DNA of 64,000 bases from Enemella evansiae (GCA_017255395.1 JAFKDC010000004.1:62001-126000), one strand, 5' to 3'. Numbered from the stretch's first letter, positions 36,625 through 45,260 are shown. A program made the numbers and translations. The notes: generated from the sequence alone by a model not told the origin.

Positions 36625-36858
36625 GGCATCGCCTTCCGGCGCGGGACCTGTTGTCTGGCCTACAAGGCCCCGCACAAGGGCTATTGCGGCGGCTGCCCGC
36701 TGAAGAAACCCGCCGAGATCCGCGCCTCGCAGGAAAAGAAGTTCGCCGAGCGTCCGACAGGTGGTCTGCTGGGCGACTGGCAGCTTCCCCGGTCCGCTAG
36801 CCGGGCGGATCAGGTCCCGGCCCCGGCGAGCAGGTCCGGCACGGGCGGCACGCGGTGA
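36625..36858 (+). pseudogene. In-frame continuation of the FhuF-like gene with the [2Fe-2S] motif
   Basis: Directly after the TAG, in the same frame, 77 codons stay open to TGA at 36856-36858. They encode GIAFRRGTCCLAYKAPHKGY then CGGCPLKK, giving the FhuF cluster motif C-C-x10-C-x2-C (codons at 36649, 36652, 36685 and 36694). This is what one base change (for example from CAG, AAG, GAG or TGG) would cut off. The tail overlaps the 3' end of the convergent LLM gene, so the natural end may once have been earlier. Confidence 0.75.
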
Positions 36859-37868
36859 CCTTCGAAGGCGGGCATGACCTCGGTGGCAAACAGCGTCATG
36901 GCGGCTTCTGCCTGGGGCATCGGGATCAGCCCGTTGGCGTCGAAGAAGCAGCGCAGGTTGCAGCAGCCGGTGCGGGCGATCAGCGCCTCGATCTGCTGGC
37001 GGCAGGCCTCGGGCGTCCCGGCAATGGCAAAGCCCTCCAGCATCGCGGCCCGGTCGCGGGGCGGGGCAGGGGGCTGGCCCCGCTCGGCGGCCCGCGCCGC
37101 GCGCCGGGCATTCAGCACCTCGGTCAGCCGGTCCAGCGCGGCCATGGCCGCCGCTTCGGTGGGTGCGGGCAGGACATAGCGCGACAGCGAAGAGGCCGCC
37201 ATCGGTCCGGGCCCGGCGCCAAAGCGCCTGAGCGCGGCCCGGAACACGGGAAGCTGGCGGGCCTCGTTCGGCTCGAGGCTCAGAAGCAGCGGAAAGCCAT
37301 GTCGCGCGGCCACGGCCACCGTCTCTTCCGAGACACCGGCGACGAAGACAGGCGGATGCGGGCGCTGCACGGGCGGCGGCCCGACCTCGGTTTCCGCAAA
37401 GGGCCAGACGGGACCGTCCGAGGCGACGCGGGGCTCGGTCCAGGCCCGCAGCATCACCGTCAGCGCCTCGTCGAACCGGTCGCGGGCCGTGCCGGGATCG
37501 ATCCCGAGCCTGTCGAAGGTCGCCGGTTCCGTGCCCCGACCGATGCCGACATCGACCCGCCCGCCGCTCTGGAAATCCAGCTGCGCGATCTGTTCCGCCA
37601 ACATCAGCGGGTGGTGCAGCGGCAGCACGAGGATCGAGGTCCCGAAGCGCAGACGCTGGGTCCGGCCAAGGATCTCTGCCCCAAGCAGCGGCAGGTGCGG
37701 ATAGGGCAGGCCGGTCCGCCGGAAATGGAACTCGTTGAACCAGATCCCGCCATAGCCCTGCGCATCGGCCCGTTCCACCAGCCGCATCAGCGCCGCGTGA
37801 TCCCCCAGCGTCCCGTCCCGGGCAAAGCCCGCCAGATCGAAACGCAGCCTTTGCGCGTCTTGCATCAT
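36810..37868 (-). CDS. LLM-class flavin-dependent oxidoreductase
   Basis: A 352-residue luciferase-like TIM-barrel oxidoreductase that uses FMNH2 or F420-type flavins. Blocks: GYGGIWFNEFHFRRTGLPYPHLPLLGAEILG, LRFGTSILVLPLHHPLMLAEQIAQLD and SGGRVDVGIGRGTEP, as in bacterial luciferase relatives. The pair of ATGs at 37868/37865 is the best start; the frame extends to 37964 without a ribosome binding site. Convergent with the FhuF operon. The substrate is unknown. Confidence 0.88.
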   Translation of the reverse strand: MMQDAQRLRFDLAGFARDGTLGDHAALMRLVERADAQGYGGIWFNEFHFRRTGLPYPHLPLLGAEILGRTQRLRFGTSILVLPLHHPLMLAEQIAQLDFQSGGRVDVGIGRGTEPATFDRLGIDPGTARDRFDEALTVMLRAWTEPRVASDGPVWPFAETEVGPPPVQRPHPPVFVAGVSEETVAVAARHGFPLLLSLEPNEARQLPVFRAALRRFGAGPGPMAASSLSRYVLPAPTEAAAMAALDRLTEVLNARRAARAAERGQPPAPPRDRAAMLEGFAIAGTPEACRQQIEALIARTGCCNLRCFFDANGLIPMPQAEAAMTLFATEVMPAFEGHRVPPVPDLLAGAGT

Positions 37869-38208
37869 GGTGCCCGGCCCGACGGGGATCTCGGCTGCTC
37901 TGGTGGTGCAAAGCCCATGCGTAACGCTCCCTTGCCGGCCCCGGTCCGGCCTTCTGACCTTCACCCCTGCGGCGGATCTTTTGCCGCGCGGCCCTGCTGC
38001 GCCCGGCCCCTGTTTCTGCTCCCGGGCCAGCGATGCTGACGGGAGCTGTGGCGCTTAAGGTCGAACAGGCATCCCGGCAACGACCCCGCCGTGACCCGCT
38101 CCTTCCGCCCGGGCGAACCCGAAGGCCCCCGAGGGGTAGCCACAGACCGGACGTCCCGCAAGCCGCAAGCGGTCGCATCCCGGGCCCGGTTCCGTCAGGC
38201 GGTCATGG

Positions 38209-38338
38209 GCCGTCTCAACCGCGCGCCGCGCTGGTCGGCGTCGGGGCGGGGTTGAGACGGCGCGTGGCATTCCCGTCCGCCCCGAAGACGCCATGGCGCC
38301 GCACCGGATGACCGGGCGGCCCGATCGCTTCCGGTGCG
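38209..38338. repeat. Two inverted repeats between the EamA and LLM genes
   Basis: GCCGTCTCAACC (38209-38220) and GGTTGAGACGGC (38250-38261) are perfect 12-base inverted repeats with a 29-base loop. CGCACCGGA (38300-38308) and TCCGGTGCG (38330-38338) are perfect 9-base inverted repeats with a 21-base loop. Both lie downstream of the EamA gene on the minus strand, so they may form its transcript end. The rest of 37869-38361, upstream of the LLM gene, shows no gene and no riboswitch class that I can recognise. Confidence 0.55.
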
Positions 38339-38361
38339 CGGGGGCGCCGCCCTCCGCCCCT

Positions 38362-39237
38362 TCAGGCCCGCGTGGCCACCGGGGCGGCGGCCTGCAACTG
38401 GGCGCGCTGTGCGCACCAGACACTCGCCAGCACAAGCAGCATGCCGATGGTCTGGACCGCGCTCAGCGTCTGGCCAAGGATCGCAAGGCCCAGCAGCGTC
38501 GCGGCGACGGGGCTGAGCAGGCCAAGCGGCGCGACGGTCGCGGGGTCCAGCCGGGCAATGCCCCGGAACCACAGGAAGTAGGTGGCGGCGCCGCCGATCA
38601 GCCCCAGCCAGACAAAGCCGAATACCGCAGCGGTGTCGAGCGGCGGCAGGGCGGGTTCGACCAGAAAGGCAACCGGCAGCAGAAGCAGGCCGCCCGCGGT
38701 CAGCTGCCAGGCGGTGAATGTCAGCGCGGGCACCGGCGGCTGCCATCTGCGGGTCAGCACCGTTCCGAACGCCATGGAGATCGCCCCGCCAAGGGCCGCA
38801 AGCAGGCCGACCCAGTCAAGCGCCGCGCCCGGGGTCAGGACAAGCAGCCCGACCCCGAGAAGCCCGCCGATCCCCGCGATCACGGCGGCGGGCCGGATGC
38901 CCTGATCCAGCAGCAGTTTCGACAGGTACAGCACGACCAGCGGCTGGACCGCCCCCACCGTGGCCGCAACACCTCCGGGCAGGCGATAGGCGGCAACGAA
39001 AAGCAGCCACCAGAAGACCGAGAAGTTCAGCGCGCCCAGCAGGAAGGACCGCGCCAGCCATATGCCGCGCGGCAGGCTGCGGGTCACGACAAGCAGCAGA
39101 AGCCCGGCGGGCAAGGCCCGCAGCATGGCCACCGTCATCGGGTAGCCATCGGGCAGAAGCTCGGTCGTGACGATATAGGTGCTGCCCCAGATCGCCGGGG
39201 CGAGCGCCGTCAGGATCAGGTCGGTTCTGCGGGCCAT
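38362..39237 (-). CDS. EamA/DMT family transporter
   Basis: A 291-residue inner-membrane protein with ten predicted helices in two EamA repeats. The first repeat begins LTALAPAIWGSTYIVTTELLPDGYP; the second includes WLGLIGGAATYFLWFRGIARL and PATVAPLGLLSPVAATLLGLAILGQTL. DMT proteins of this kind export metabolites or amino acids. It is divergent from a MarR regulator across an 82-base region with two operator-like palindromes, so its expression is probably induced by the exported compound. Confidence 0.9.
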   Translation of the reverse strand: MARRTDLILTALAPAIWGSTYIVTTELLPDGYPMTVAMLRALPAGLLLLVVTRSLPRGIWLARSFLLGALNFSVFWWLLFVAAYRLPGGVAATVGAVQPLVVLYLSKLLLDQGIRPAAVIAGIGGLLGVGLLVLTPGAALDWVGLLAALGGAISMAFGTVLTRRWQPPVPALTFTAWQLTAGGLLLLPVAFLVEPALPPLDTAAVFGFVWLGLIGGAATYFLWFRGIARLDPATVAPLGLLSPVAATLLGLAILGQTLSAVQTIGMLLVLASVWCAQRAQLQAAAPVATRA

Positions 39238-39253
39238 GACGGCCTCCTCTCAT

Positions 39254-39298
39254 TTATCTCGACATCAAGATAAACACGTATCTCTTGATGTCAAGATA
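39254..39298. promoter_or_regulatory. Divergent EamA/MarR operators
   Basis: TTATCTCGACATCAAGATAA at 39254-39273 is a near-palindrome with six-base perfect outer arms (TTATCT/AGATAA). A related site TATCTCTTGATGTCAAGATA lies at 39279-39298. The two share TCAAGATA and sit between the divergent starts, the last ending 22 bases before the MarR start. They are the probable binding sites of the MarR protein. Confidence 0.65.
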
Positions 39299-39319
39299 AC
39301 TCTCCGCTACCCTGCCACG

Positions 39320-39811
39320 GTGGATGATGTGGACCGGATACTGGAGCAATGGCGGCAGGCGCGCCCCGACCTCGATGTCGGGGCCATGGGGCCGCTCGGA
39401 CGCCTGTCGCGAGTCTCGCACCACGTGTCGCGCCGCATGGGCGAGACCTTTGCGCGCCACGGGCTGAACGCCGCCGGTTTCGACGTGCTGGCCACGCTGC
39501 GCCGGTCGCCGCCGCCGCATGCGCTTTCACCGGGCGCGCTGATGGCCTCGATGATGATCACCTCGGGCACGATGACCAACCGGATCGAGCAACTGGCCAA
39601 GGCCGGGCTGGTCACGCGGACCTCCGACAGGGCAGACGCCCGCCGGGCGGTGGTGCAGCTGACCCCGAAAGGCTTCGATCTGATCGACAGGGCGATCGCC
39701 GATCATGTCCAGACGCAGGCGGCCCTGCTGTCAGGGCTTTCCGATCAGGATATCGCCCGGTTCGATACCCTGCTGCGCGCCCTGCTGGAAAGCGTCGGAG
39801 AGGGCGACTAG
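39320..39811 (+). CDS. MarR family regulator
   Basis: A 163-residue MarR-type regulator. I start at the GTG at 39320 (VDDVDRILEQWRQARPDLDV), which is where related proteins begin; a frame runs upstream through the operator region but has no support. The helix-turn-helix is in GALMASMMITSGTMTNRIEQLAKAGLVTR at about residues 74-102, and the wing in DRADARRAVVQLTPKGF. It should repress the divergent EamA transporter and itself. Confidence 0.9.
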   Translation: MDDVDRILEQWRQARPDLDVGAMGPLGRLSRVSHHVSRRMGETFARHGLNAAGFDVLATLRRSPPPHALSPGALMASMMITSGTMTNRIEQLAKAGLVTRTSDRADARRAVVQLTPKGFDLIDRAIADHVQTQAALLSGLSDQDIARFDTLLRALLESVGEGD

Positions 39812-40171
39812 AGGTGATCCGGGAATGGGGTTTTAGCCAAGTGTAACGCCCCGGACAGGAACCCGCAGCACCGGCAGCAGACCACCCCGCTTGTTTTTCG
39901 GCGGGTCCGGTCTGTCCCACCAGCCTGAAACACACAGGCGCCACAGGATTACATGAGCGCGGCAGGCTTTTTTGCTTGTGCTTGCCCTTGCGAAACGGCA
40001 TTGACCTGCCCAGCGAACGATCTGCAGCACGCTATCAAGCCGGATCAATAAGCCGAAATCGACCATCCTGCGCCAATGCGACCCGGACAACGGGCCTGCC
40101 AGGGATGTCGGCCCATATCGGCCAGCTTTCCGCCAGCTTTTCCGGAACTCGAATGAACGAGAGGACAAAGC
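39812..40171. other. Intergenic region upstream of the TonB receptor
   Basis: These 360 bases hold no recognisable gene. A short hairpin (CCCGC...GCGGG near 39886-39905) might end the MarR transcript. I looked for a Fur box, an Irr-type motif and a cobalamin riboswitch ahead of the receptor and saw none. AGAGGA at about 40160 is the receptor's ribosome binding site. Confidence 0.4.
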
Positions 40172-42457
40172 ATGGCATCCACGCGTGGACGGCTGGCCCG
40201 AGGGTCGGCTTTTTTCCTGATATCGACGACCCTGGCGGCCCCGCTGGTCGCGCAGTCGGCGCCGGACGGAAGCTCGATGGCTCTCGGGACCATTGTTCTG
40301 ACCGCCGAGGAACAGATCAAGCAGGCGCTCGGGGTCTCGACGATCACCGAAGAGGACCTGAAAGAGCAGCCCGTCGTCAACGATGTGGCCGAGATCATCC
40401 GCAAGATGCCGGGGGTGAACCTGTCGGGCACCTCGCCCTCGGGCCAGCGCGGCAACCAGCGCCAGATCGACATCCGCGGCATGGGGCCGGAGAACGTCCT
40501 GATCCTGATCGACGGCAAGCCGGTGCTGTCGCGCACCGCGGTCAAGCAGGGGCGCTCGGGCGAGCGGGACACTCGCGGCGACACCAACTGGGTGCCGGTC
40601 GAGATGGTCGAAAGTATCGAGGTCATCCGTGGCCCGGCGGCGGCCCGCTACGGATCGGGCGCGGCGGGTGGCGTGGTCAACATCATCACCAAGGCCCCCG
40701 AGGAAGACCTGCTGCAACTGGGCATGAAGTTCAATGTCCCCGAGAACGATCAGGAAGGGGCCACCCAGCGCTACAACCTGCTCTGGGCCAAGCGGCTGAA
40801 CAGCGACGTCGCGCTGCGGTTCACCGCAAGCTACAACAAGACCGAGGGCGACGACCCCGAGCTGAACGCCGAGACGGTCGAGGGCGAGGTCTGCACCGAC
40901 CGCAGCGGCAACGTGGTGGAATGCAGCTATCCCGCCGGGGTCGAAGGTGTCGTGAACAAGGACGCCGCGCTGCTGTTCAGCTGGACGCCGACCGACACCG
41001 ACAAGGTCGACCTCGAATTCGGCTACTCCAGGCAGGGCAATATCTACGCCGGTGACGTGCTGCTGGGCAGCGGCCTGACAGACGGCGGAACCTCTTTCGC
41101 CGACAGCCTTGCCGACGAGGGCGCCGAGACCAACGTGATGGAGCGCAAGACCTTCGCGCTGACCCACACCGGCGACTACGCATGGGGCGGGCTGATGAGC
41201 TTCGTCCAGTACGAGCGCACCAACAACCGCCGCCTGTCCGAGGGGCTCAACGGCGGCGGCGAAGGCGCGATCAACAGCGACAGCGACTGGGACGAGGCGG
41301 TGCTGGACATCGTGTCGGGCAAGTCCGAGCTTTACCTCGACCGCACCGTCTTCGGCCGGCCCTCTGCCCTGACGCTGGGCATGGAGGTGCGCTATGAAAA
41401 GCTGGACCTGTCGGAGTACACCGCGAATGGCATCAGCTTCGACTACGGCAACACCAGCGCCGATCCCGACCAGAACGATCCGGTGACCGAGCAGCTGAAC
41501 GTCGGCCTCTACTACGAGCACAATATCGAGGCGACCGACCGGCTGACGCTGACCCCCTCGGTGCGGCTGGACTGGGCCGACAGCTTCGGCCACAACTGGT
41601 CGGGCGGCCTGAATGCCTCTTACGCGCTGACGCCGGAATGGACGATCAACGGCGGCATCGCCAAGGCGTTCAAATCGCCGAGCCTTTACCAGATGTCCGA
41701 GCAATACGTCTACCGGACCCGCGGCAACGGCTGCCCCTATTACATCGACGGGGCGGGCAACCTCGACCGCTACAGCCAGTGCGTGGTGCTGGGGAACGAC
41801 AACCTGAAGCCCGAGACCTCGATCAACAAGGAAATCGGCATCGCCTATGCCGGGGCCAACGGCATCAACGCGACGCTGACCTATTTCCACAACGACTACC
41901 GCGACAAGATCCAGTCCAGCACGACGCGTCTGGGCTCGTTCACGGACGGTGGCACCACCTACAACATGTTCCAGTGGGACAACGTGCCCGAAGCCGTGGT
42001 CTCGGGCGTCGAGGGCAGCTTTGCCATGCCGCTGGGCAACCGCTTCGACCTGGCCATCAACGGCACCTACATGATCGACTCCGAGCAGAAGATCCCGCTG
42101 GATGGCGGCGCCACCATCAAGGCGCCGCTGTCGCTGGTGCCGGAGTACACGATCAACGGCTCGCTGTCGTGGCAGGCGACCGACCGGCTGACGGTCATCC
42201 CCTCCTTCACCCACTTCGGCAAGATCGAGGCCTCGCCCTACAGTGCCACGACGGGTGGCGCGAATGGCGACCTGCAGGACCGCGATCCCTATACCCTGTG
42301 GAACCTCGCCATGACCTATGAATTCGACAACGGTTTCGACCTGTCGGCGGGGGCGACCAACATCTTCAACACCTCGATCAAGCGGTCGGGTGACGGGGCG
42401 AACACCTATAACGAGCCCGAGCGGGCCTTCTATGTCGGGCTGACGAAAACCTTCTGA
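40172..42457 (+). CDS. TonB-dependent catecholate siderophore receptor, FepA/PfeA-like
   Basis: A 761-residue outer-membrane receptor. A signal peptide ends near LAAPLVAQ. The plug domain has VNDVAEIIRKMPGVNLSGTS and the FepA-specific run NVLILIDGKPVLSRTAV, then ERDTRGDTNWVPVEMVESIE and RGPAAARYGSGAAGGVVNII. The beta-barrel follows and ends in the aromatic residue of LTKTF. A cysteine pair in a barrel loop (NGCPYYIDGAGNLDRYSQC) also occurs in FepA relatives. Expected ligand: ferric enterobactin-type catecholates. An IroE/Fes-like esterase lies downstream on the same strand, supporting this. No siderophore synthesis genes are present, so it probably uses foreign siderophores. Confidence 0.93.
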   Translation: MASTRGRLARGSAFFLISTTLAAPLVAQSAPDGSSMALGTIVLTAEEQIKQALGVSTITEEDLKEQPVVNDVAEIIRKMPGVNLSGTSPSGQRGNQRQIDIRGMGPENVLILIDGKPVLSRTAVKQGRSGERDTRGDTNWVPVEMVESIEVIRGPAAARYGSGAAGGVVNIITKAPEEDLLQLGMKFNVPENDQEGATQRYNLLWAKRLNSDVALRFTASYNKTEGDDPELNAETVEGEVCTDRSGNVVECSYPAGVEGVVNKDAALLFSWTPTDTDKVDLEFGYSRQGNIYAGDVLLGSGLTDGGTSFADSLADEGAETNVMERKTFALTHTGDYAWGGLMSFVQYERTNNRRLSEGLNGGGEGAINSDSDWDEAVLDIVSGKSELYLDRTVFGRPSALTLGMEVRYEKLDLSEYTANGISFDYGNTSADPDQNDPVTEQLNVGLYYEHNIEATDRLTLTPSVRLDWADSFGHNWSGGLNASYALTPEWTINGGIAKAFKSPSLYQMSEQYVYRTRGNGCPYYIDGAGNLDRYSQCVVLGNDNLKPETSINKEIGIAYAGANGINATLTYFHNDYRDKIQSSTTRLGSFTDGGTTYNMFQWDNVPEAVVSGVEGSFAMPLGNRFDLAINGTYMIDSEQKIPLDGGATIKAPLSLVPEYTINGSLSWQATDRLTVIPSFTHFGKIEASPYSATTGGANGDLQDRDPYTLWNLAMTYEFDNGFDLSAGATNIFNTSIKRSGDGANTYNEPERAFYVGLTKTF

Positions 42458-42478
42458 GCAGGGCACGGACCACGACAG

Positions 42479-42506
42479 GCCGCCGTCCGGGGGACCGGGC
42501 GGCGGC
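42479..42506 (+). terminator. GC-rich hairpin after the receptor gene
   Basis: GCCGCC (42479-42484) pairs with GGCGGC (42501-42506), 21 bases after the receptor stop. No T-tract follows. It may weaken read-through into the chimeric TRAP gene. Confidence 0.35.
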
Positions 42507-42527
42507 ACCGCACCGAAAGACACCGCC

Positions 42528-43343
42528 ATGACCCTTCCCCCGGACCGCCTGCGCCGCTTCGACGCCCGTCTCGCACGGGCCGAGACCGCGCTCTCTGCCG
42601 CCCTGCTGGGCGTGATGCTGGCCTGCATGGCCGCCGGTGCCGTGATGCGCAGCCTCGGGCAGCCGCTGGTCTGGGCCGACGAACTGGCGGTCCTTGCCAT
42701 GGCGGGCGCGGCCTTCTTCGGCGCGGCGGCCTGTCTGGCCGGGGGCGGGCATCTGTCCGCCGACCTGCTGCGTTCGCGGCTGGGCTGGGGCATGGCCGGG
42801 ATGCGGCAGGTGGTGATCGTCGCCGAGGTCACGGCAGAGGGCGGCGCGGCACAACTGGCGGGTCAGCGCATCCGCACCGTGCCACTGGCGCCCGAGATGG
42901 ACTTCTGGTCCGGGCTGGGCGCCGCCCCCACGCCGATGCCGCTGCCCGCGCTCTTCGACGCCTTCGCGAACGGGCAGGTGGACGCCATGCAGATCGACCA
43001 CGAGGGCACATGGAACGCAGGCTACTGGCGCCATGCGGGCACCTTGATCGACTCGCGGCACATGATCTTCCCGATGGCCGCCGTCGCCTCTGCCCGCAAG
43101 TGGCAGGGCATGGCCGACGAAGACCGCGCGGTGGTGCAGGACATCATGGCGCGGCAGATCGACGGTATGGTGGCGCTCTATGGCGAGATCGACGCCACCT
43201 CTCTGGCCAGCCTGCGCGAGGCCCGGGTGCCGGTGATCTCGGTCGGGCGCGACTGGTTCGGCCCGGCGTTGGATGCATGGTACGTCGAGTGGTGCCGGAA
43301 GGCACCGCTGCTGGAAGAGCTCGAACGGGAGGCGGCGGAATGA
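42528..43343 (+). CDS. Chimeric TRAP gene: DctQ front fused to DctP back
   Basis: A 271-residue frame made of two unrelated halves. Residues 1 to about 100 are a TRAP small permease (DctQ): ALSAALLGVMLACMAAGAVM, VWADELAVLAMAGAAFFGAA and a broken third helix (GMRQVVIVAEV). From about residue 105 it is the C-terminal half of a TRAP substrate-binding protein (DctP): AGQRIRTVPLAPEMDFW, PTPMPLPALFDAFANGQVDA and a normal DctP ending. The large permease DctM and the DctP front, including its signal peptide, are missing. The join is near 42830-42855. An in-frame deletion in a dctQ-dctM-dctP operon explains it best. The product cannot work as a transporter. Confidence 0.8.
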   Translation: MTLPPDRLRRFDARLARAETALSAALLGVMLACMAAGAVMRSLGQPLVWADELAVLAMAGAAFFGAAACLAGGGHLSADLLRSRLGWGMAGMRQVVIVAEVTAEGGAAQLAGQRIRTVPLAPEMDFWSGLGAAPTPMPLPALFDAFANGQVDAMQIDHEGTWNAGYWRHAGTLIDSRHMIFPMAAVASARKWQGMADEDRAVVQDIMARQIDGMVALYGEIDATSLASLREARVPVISVGRDWFGPALDAWYVEWCRKAPLLEELEREAAE

Positions 43344-44254
43344 TCCGGCTTGCCGCGTTGCTGGCCCTGCTCTGCACCGCTGCGCAGGCGCAACCCTCGA
43401 TGGAGCCTTTGGGGCCCTCGATCCTCGACACCGGCTCGGCGGAGGTGAGCGTGCATGATTTCGATCTGCCCGCACCGGCGGGCGCCGCGCATCGCATCGG
43501 CGTTCTGGTGCCCGACGGCCCGGCGCCCGAAGGCGGCTTTCCAGTGGTCTTCCTGCTGGACGGCGGGGCCGTTCTCGACCGCCTCACCGACGCGCGGCTT
43601 GCGACCCTGCCGCAGGACCGCGCATCGGTGATCGTGACGCTGGGCCACCGGACCGACCAGCGCTATGCCACCGCTGAGCGTGCCCGCGACTACACCCCGC
43701 CCGGGTCTGACGGCGGCCCGGTCGAGGATCCGCGCGGGCGCCCCGGCGGCGGCGCGGCGGAGTTCCTTGCGCTGATCTCGGAGGCGGTGCTGCCGCGCGT
43801 GACCGGGATCGCGCCCATCGATCTGTCGCAATCCACGCTCTGGGGGCACTCTTACGGGGGGCTCTTCGTGCTGTATGCCGCCAGCCGTCCAGAGGCGCCC
43901 TTTGCGCATTACATCAGCGCCAGCCCGTCGCTCTGGTGGGACCACGGAGATTTCCTGACCCGCATCACCGCGCAGATCGAAGCCGGGCGCTGGCCGGACC
44001 GCAGGCTGGACCTGCACCACGGCGGGCGGGAGCGTGAGCGTGCCAGTACCCCCGCCAACCCGAATGCGCAGAAGCTGGTGCAGATGCGCGCCGCGCTGCC
44101 GCCCGATGCCCTGCGCGGGCTGGACGCGGCGCTGCGCGCGGCGGGCATTCCCGGCGCGCTGACGGTCTTTCCGGGCCTCAGCCACGGCGAGAGTTTCGGC
44201 GCCTCGGTCGATGCGACGCTGAACGCCGTCTTTGCCACGACGGAAGAACGCTGA
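43340..44254 (+). CDS. IroE/Fes-like periplasmic siderophore esterase
   Basis: A 304-residue alpha/beta hydrolase. The signal peptide MIRLAALLALLCTAAQA sends it to the periplasm. The nucleophile elbow is GHSYGG (Ser) in STLWGHSYGGLFVLYAAS; FPGLSHGESF holds the likely catalytic histidine. PVVFLLDGGAVLDRL and SASPSLWWDHGDFL are typical of the esterase-D/IroE group that opens enterobactin and salmochelin. It overlaps the chimeric TRAP gene by four bases, and the FepA-like receptor is upstream, so it likely helps release iron from catecholate siderophores. Confidence 0.85.
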   Translation: MIRLAALLALLCTAAQAQPSMEPLGPSILDTGSAEVSVHDFDLPAPAGAAHRIGVLVPDGPAPEGGFPVVFLLDGGAVLDRLTDARLATLPQDRASVIVTLGHRTDQRYATAERARDYTPPGSDGGPVEDPRGRPGGGAAEFLALISEAVLPRVTGIAPIDLSQSTLWGHSYGGLFVLYAASRPEAPFAHYISASPSLWWDHGDFLTRITAQIEAGRWPDRRLDLHHGGRERERASTPANPNAQKLVQMRAALPPDALRGLDAALRAAGIPGALTVFPGLSHGESFGASVDATLNAVFATTEER

Positions 44255-44942
44255 CGCAACGTAAACCACAGCCGCGCGGGCCCACAGGCCCGCGCAGGCA
44301 CCTGATCCAGAGGCTGCAACCCGGCCTCGCGCCATGTCCCGGAGCACCGGGGCAAAGCGAAGAAGCCACAGCCTTGCTGAAGCCAAACGGGGACAACAGT
44401 GACCAGACCGGGCGCCCAACCCGGCTTTGGCAAAAGCTACGAGATGACACCGAAAATCCTTTCCAGGCGCTAGACACGCTGCGTCGCCCTGTCCGCCCTG
44501 ATGGCCGCCGCCCCCGGTGCCGTCGCGGCAGGGGCCTATCGCCTCTGCCGTCGCGGGTCTGCCCGCAAAGGCACGCGAGGCCGGTTGCAACCTTTTCGGA
44601 TATCACCATGCAAGCGCCACCGGTCCGACGCAACACCCTGTTTTCTGGTCGCTTTCCGGCTTTCGCGCGGCGCAAGGGCGGGACGGCGGAAGCGCGCCAG
44701 CCTGTCCCGAGGGAACCGCGCGCGCTGCTTCGGCGGCGCGGGGCAGGCGAGGAACCTCGCCCGCTCAGCGCCCGAATGGCTTCCTCTTGGAGCCCGGAAA
44801 CCCAAGCCCCGCATCGCGCGCGCCTGCATCCACACACTATCCGGTTGAACGACGCGACGCAGGGCTTACAAGTCGCTGAACGGAAGAATCCGGGCCGCGC
44901 GCCAGAGAGATCCGCATCTTTGCAGAACCAGACCGGGGTAAC
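44255..44942. other. 688-base region without a convincing gene
   Basis: Long frames exist on both strands, as expected at this GC content, but they are rich in Arg/Pro/Ala, lack ribosome binding sites and show no family resemblance. I see no RNA gene or clear repeat. It may be decayed sequence or a long leader of the following operon. Confidence 0.4.
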
Positions 44943-45260
44943 ATGATCCGTCACATCGTCTTCTTCACCGCCCGGAACGACGGCAATATCGAGGCCATCC
45001 GCAAGGGGCTGCAAAAGCTGACAGGCATCCCGCATGCCCAGCACCTCGAAATCGCGCTGAACAAGAAGTCGGACCCGACCAGCAAGGAAATCGACGTGGT
45101 GGTCTATGGCGAATTCGCGGACGAGGCCGCGCTGGCGGCCTACAAGGCGCATGAAACCTACGCGGAGTCGATCCGCGAGGTGAAACCCCTGCGCGAGTTG
45201 CGCTTCGCGGTGAACTACGACCAGACCCAAGCGATCACCCGTCCCGATGACACGGACTGA
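44943..45260 (+). CDS. Dabb (stress-responsive alpha/beta-barrel) domain protein
   Basis: A 105-residue protein starting MIRHIVFFTARN, with LKKLTGIPHAQHLEIALNKK-like text (QKLTGIPHAQHLEIALNKK) and YGEFADEAALAAYKAHETY, the strand-helix pattern of Dabb dimers. The family includes stress proteins and small cyclases or oxygenases; no catalytic role can be assigned. It overlaps pabB by 14 bases, so the two are co-expressed. Confidence 0.85.
   Translation: MIRHIVFFTARNDGNIEAIRKGLQKLTGIPHAQHLEIALNKKSDPTSKEIDVVVYGEFADEAALAAYKAHETYAESIREVKPLRELRFAVNYDQTQAITRPDDTD

Noticed and set aside
37869-38208. A third riboswitch in the leader of the LLM gene
   Set aside because: I compared it by eye with cobalamin, SAM-II, SAH, TPP and FMN patterns. 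None of the conserved boxes is present in order.
44374-44946. 190-codon plus-strand frame before the Dabb gene
   Set aside because: Arg/Pro-rich with no recognised motif and no ribosome binding site; overlapping frames are equally open.
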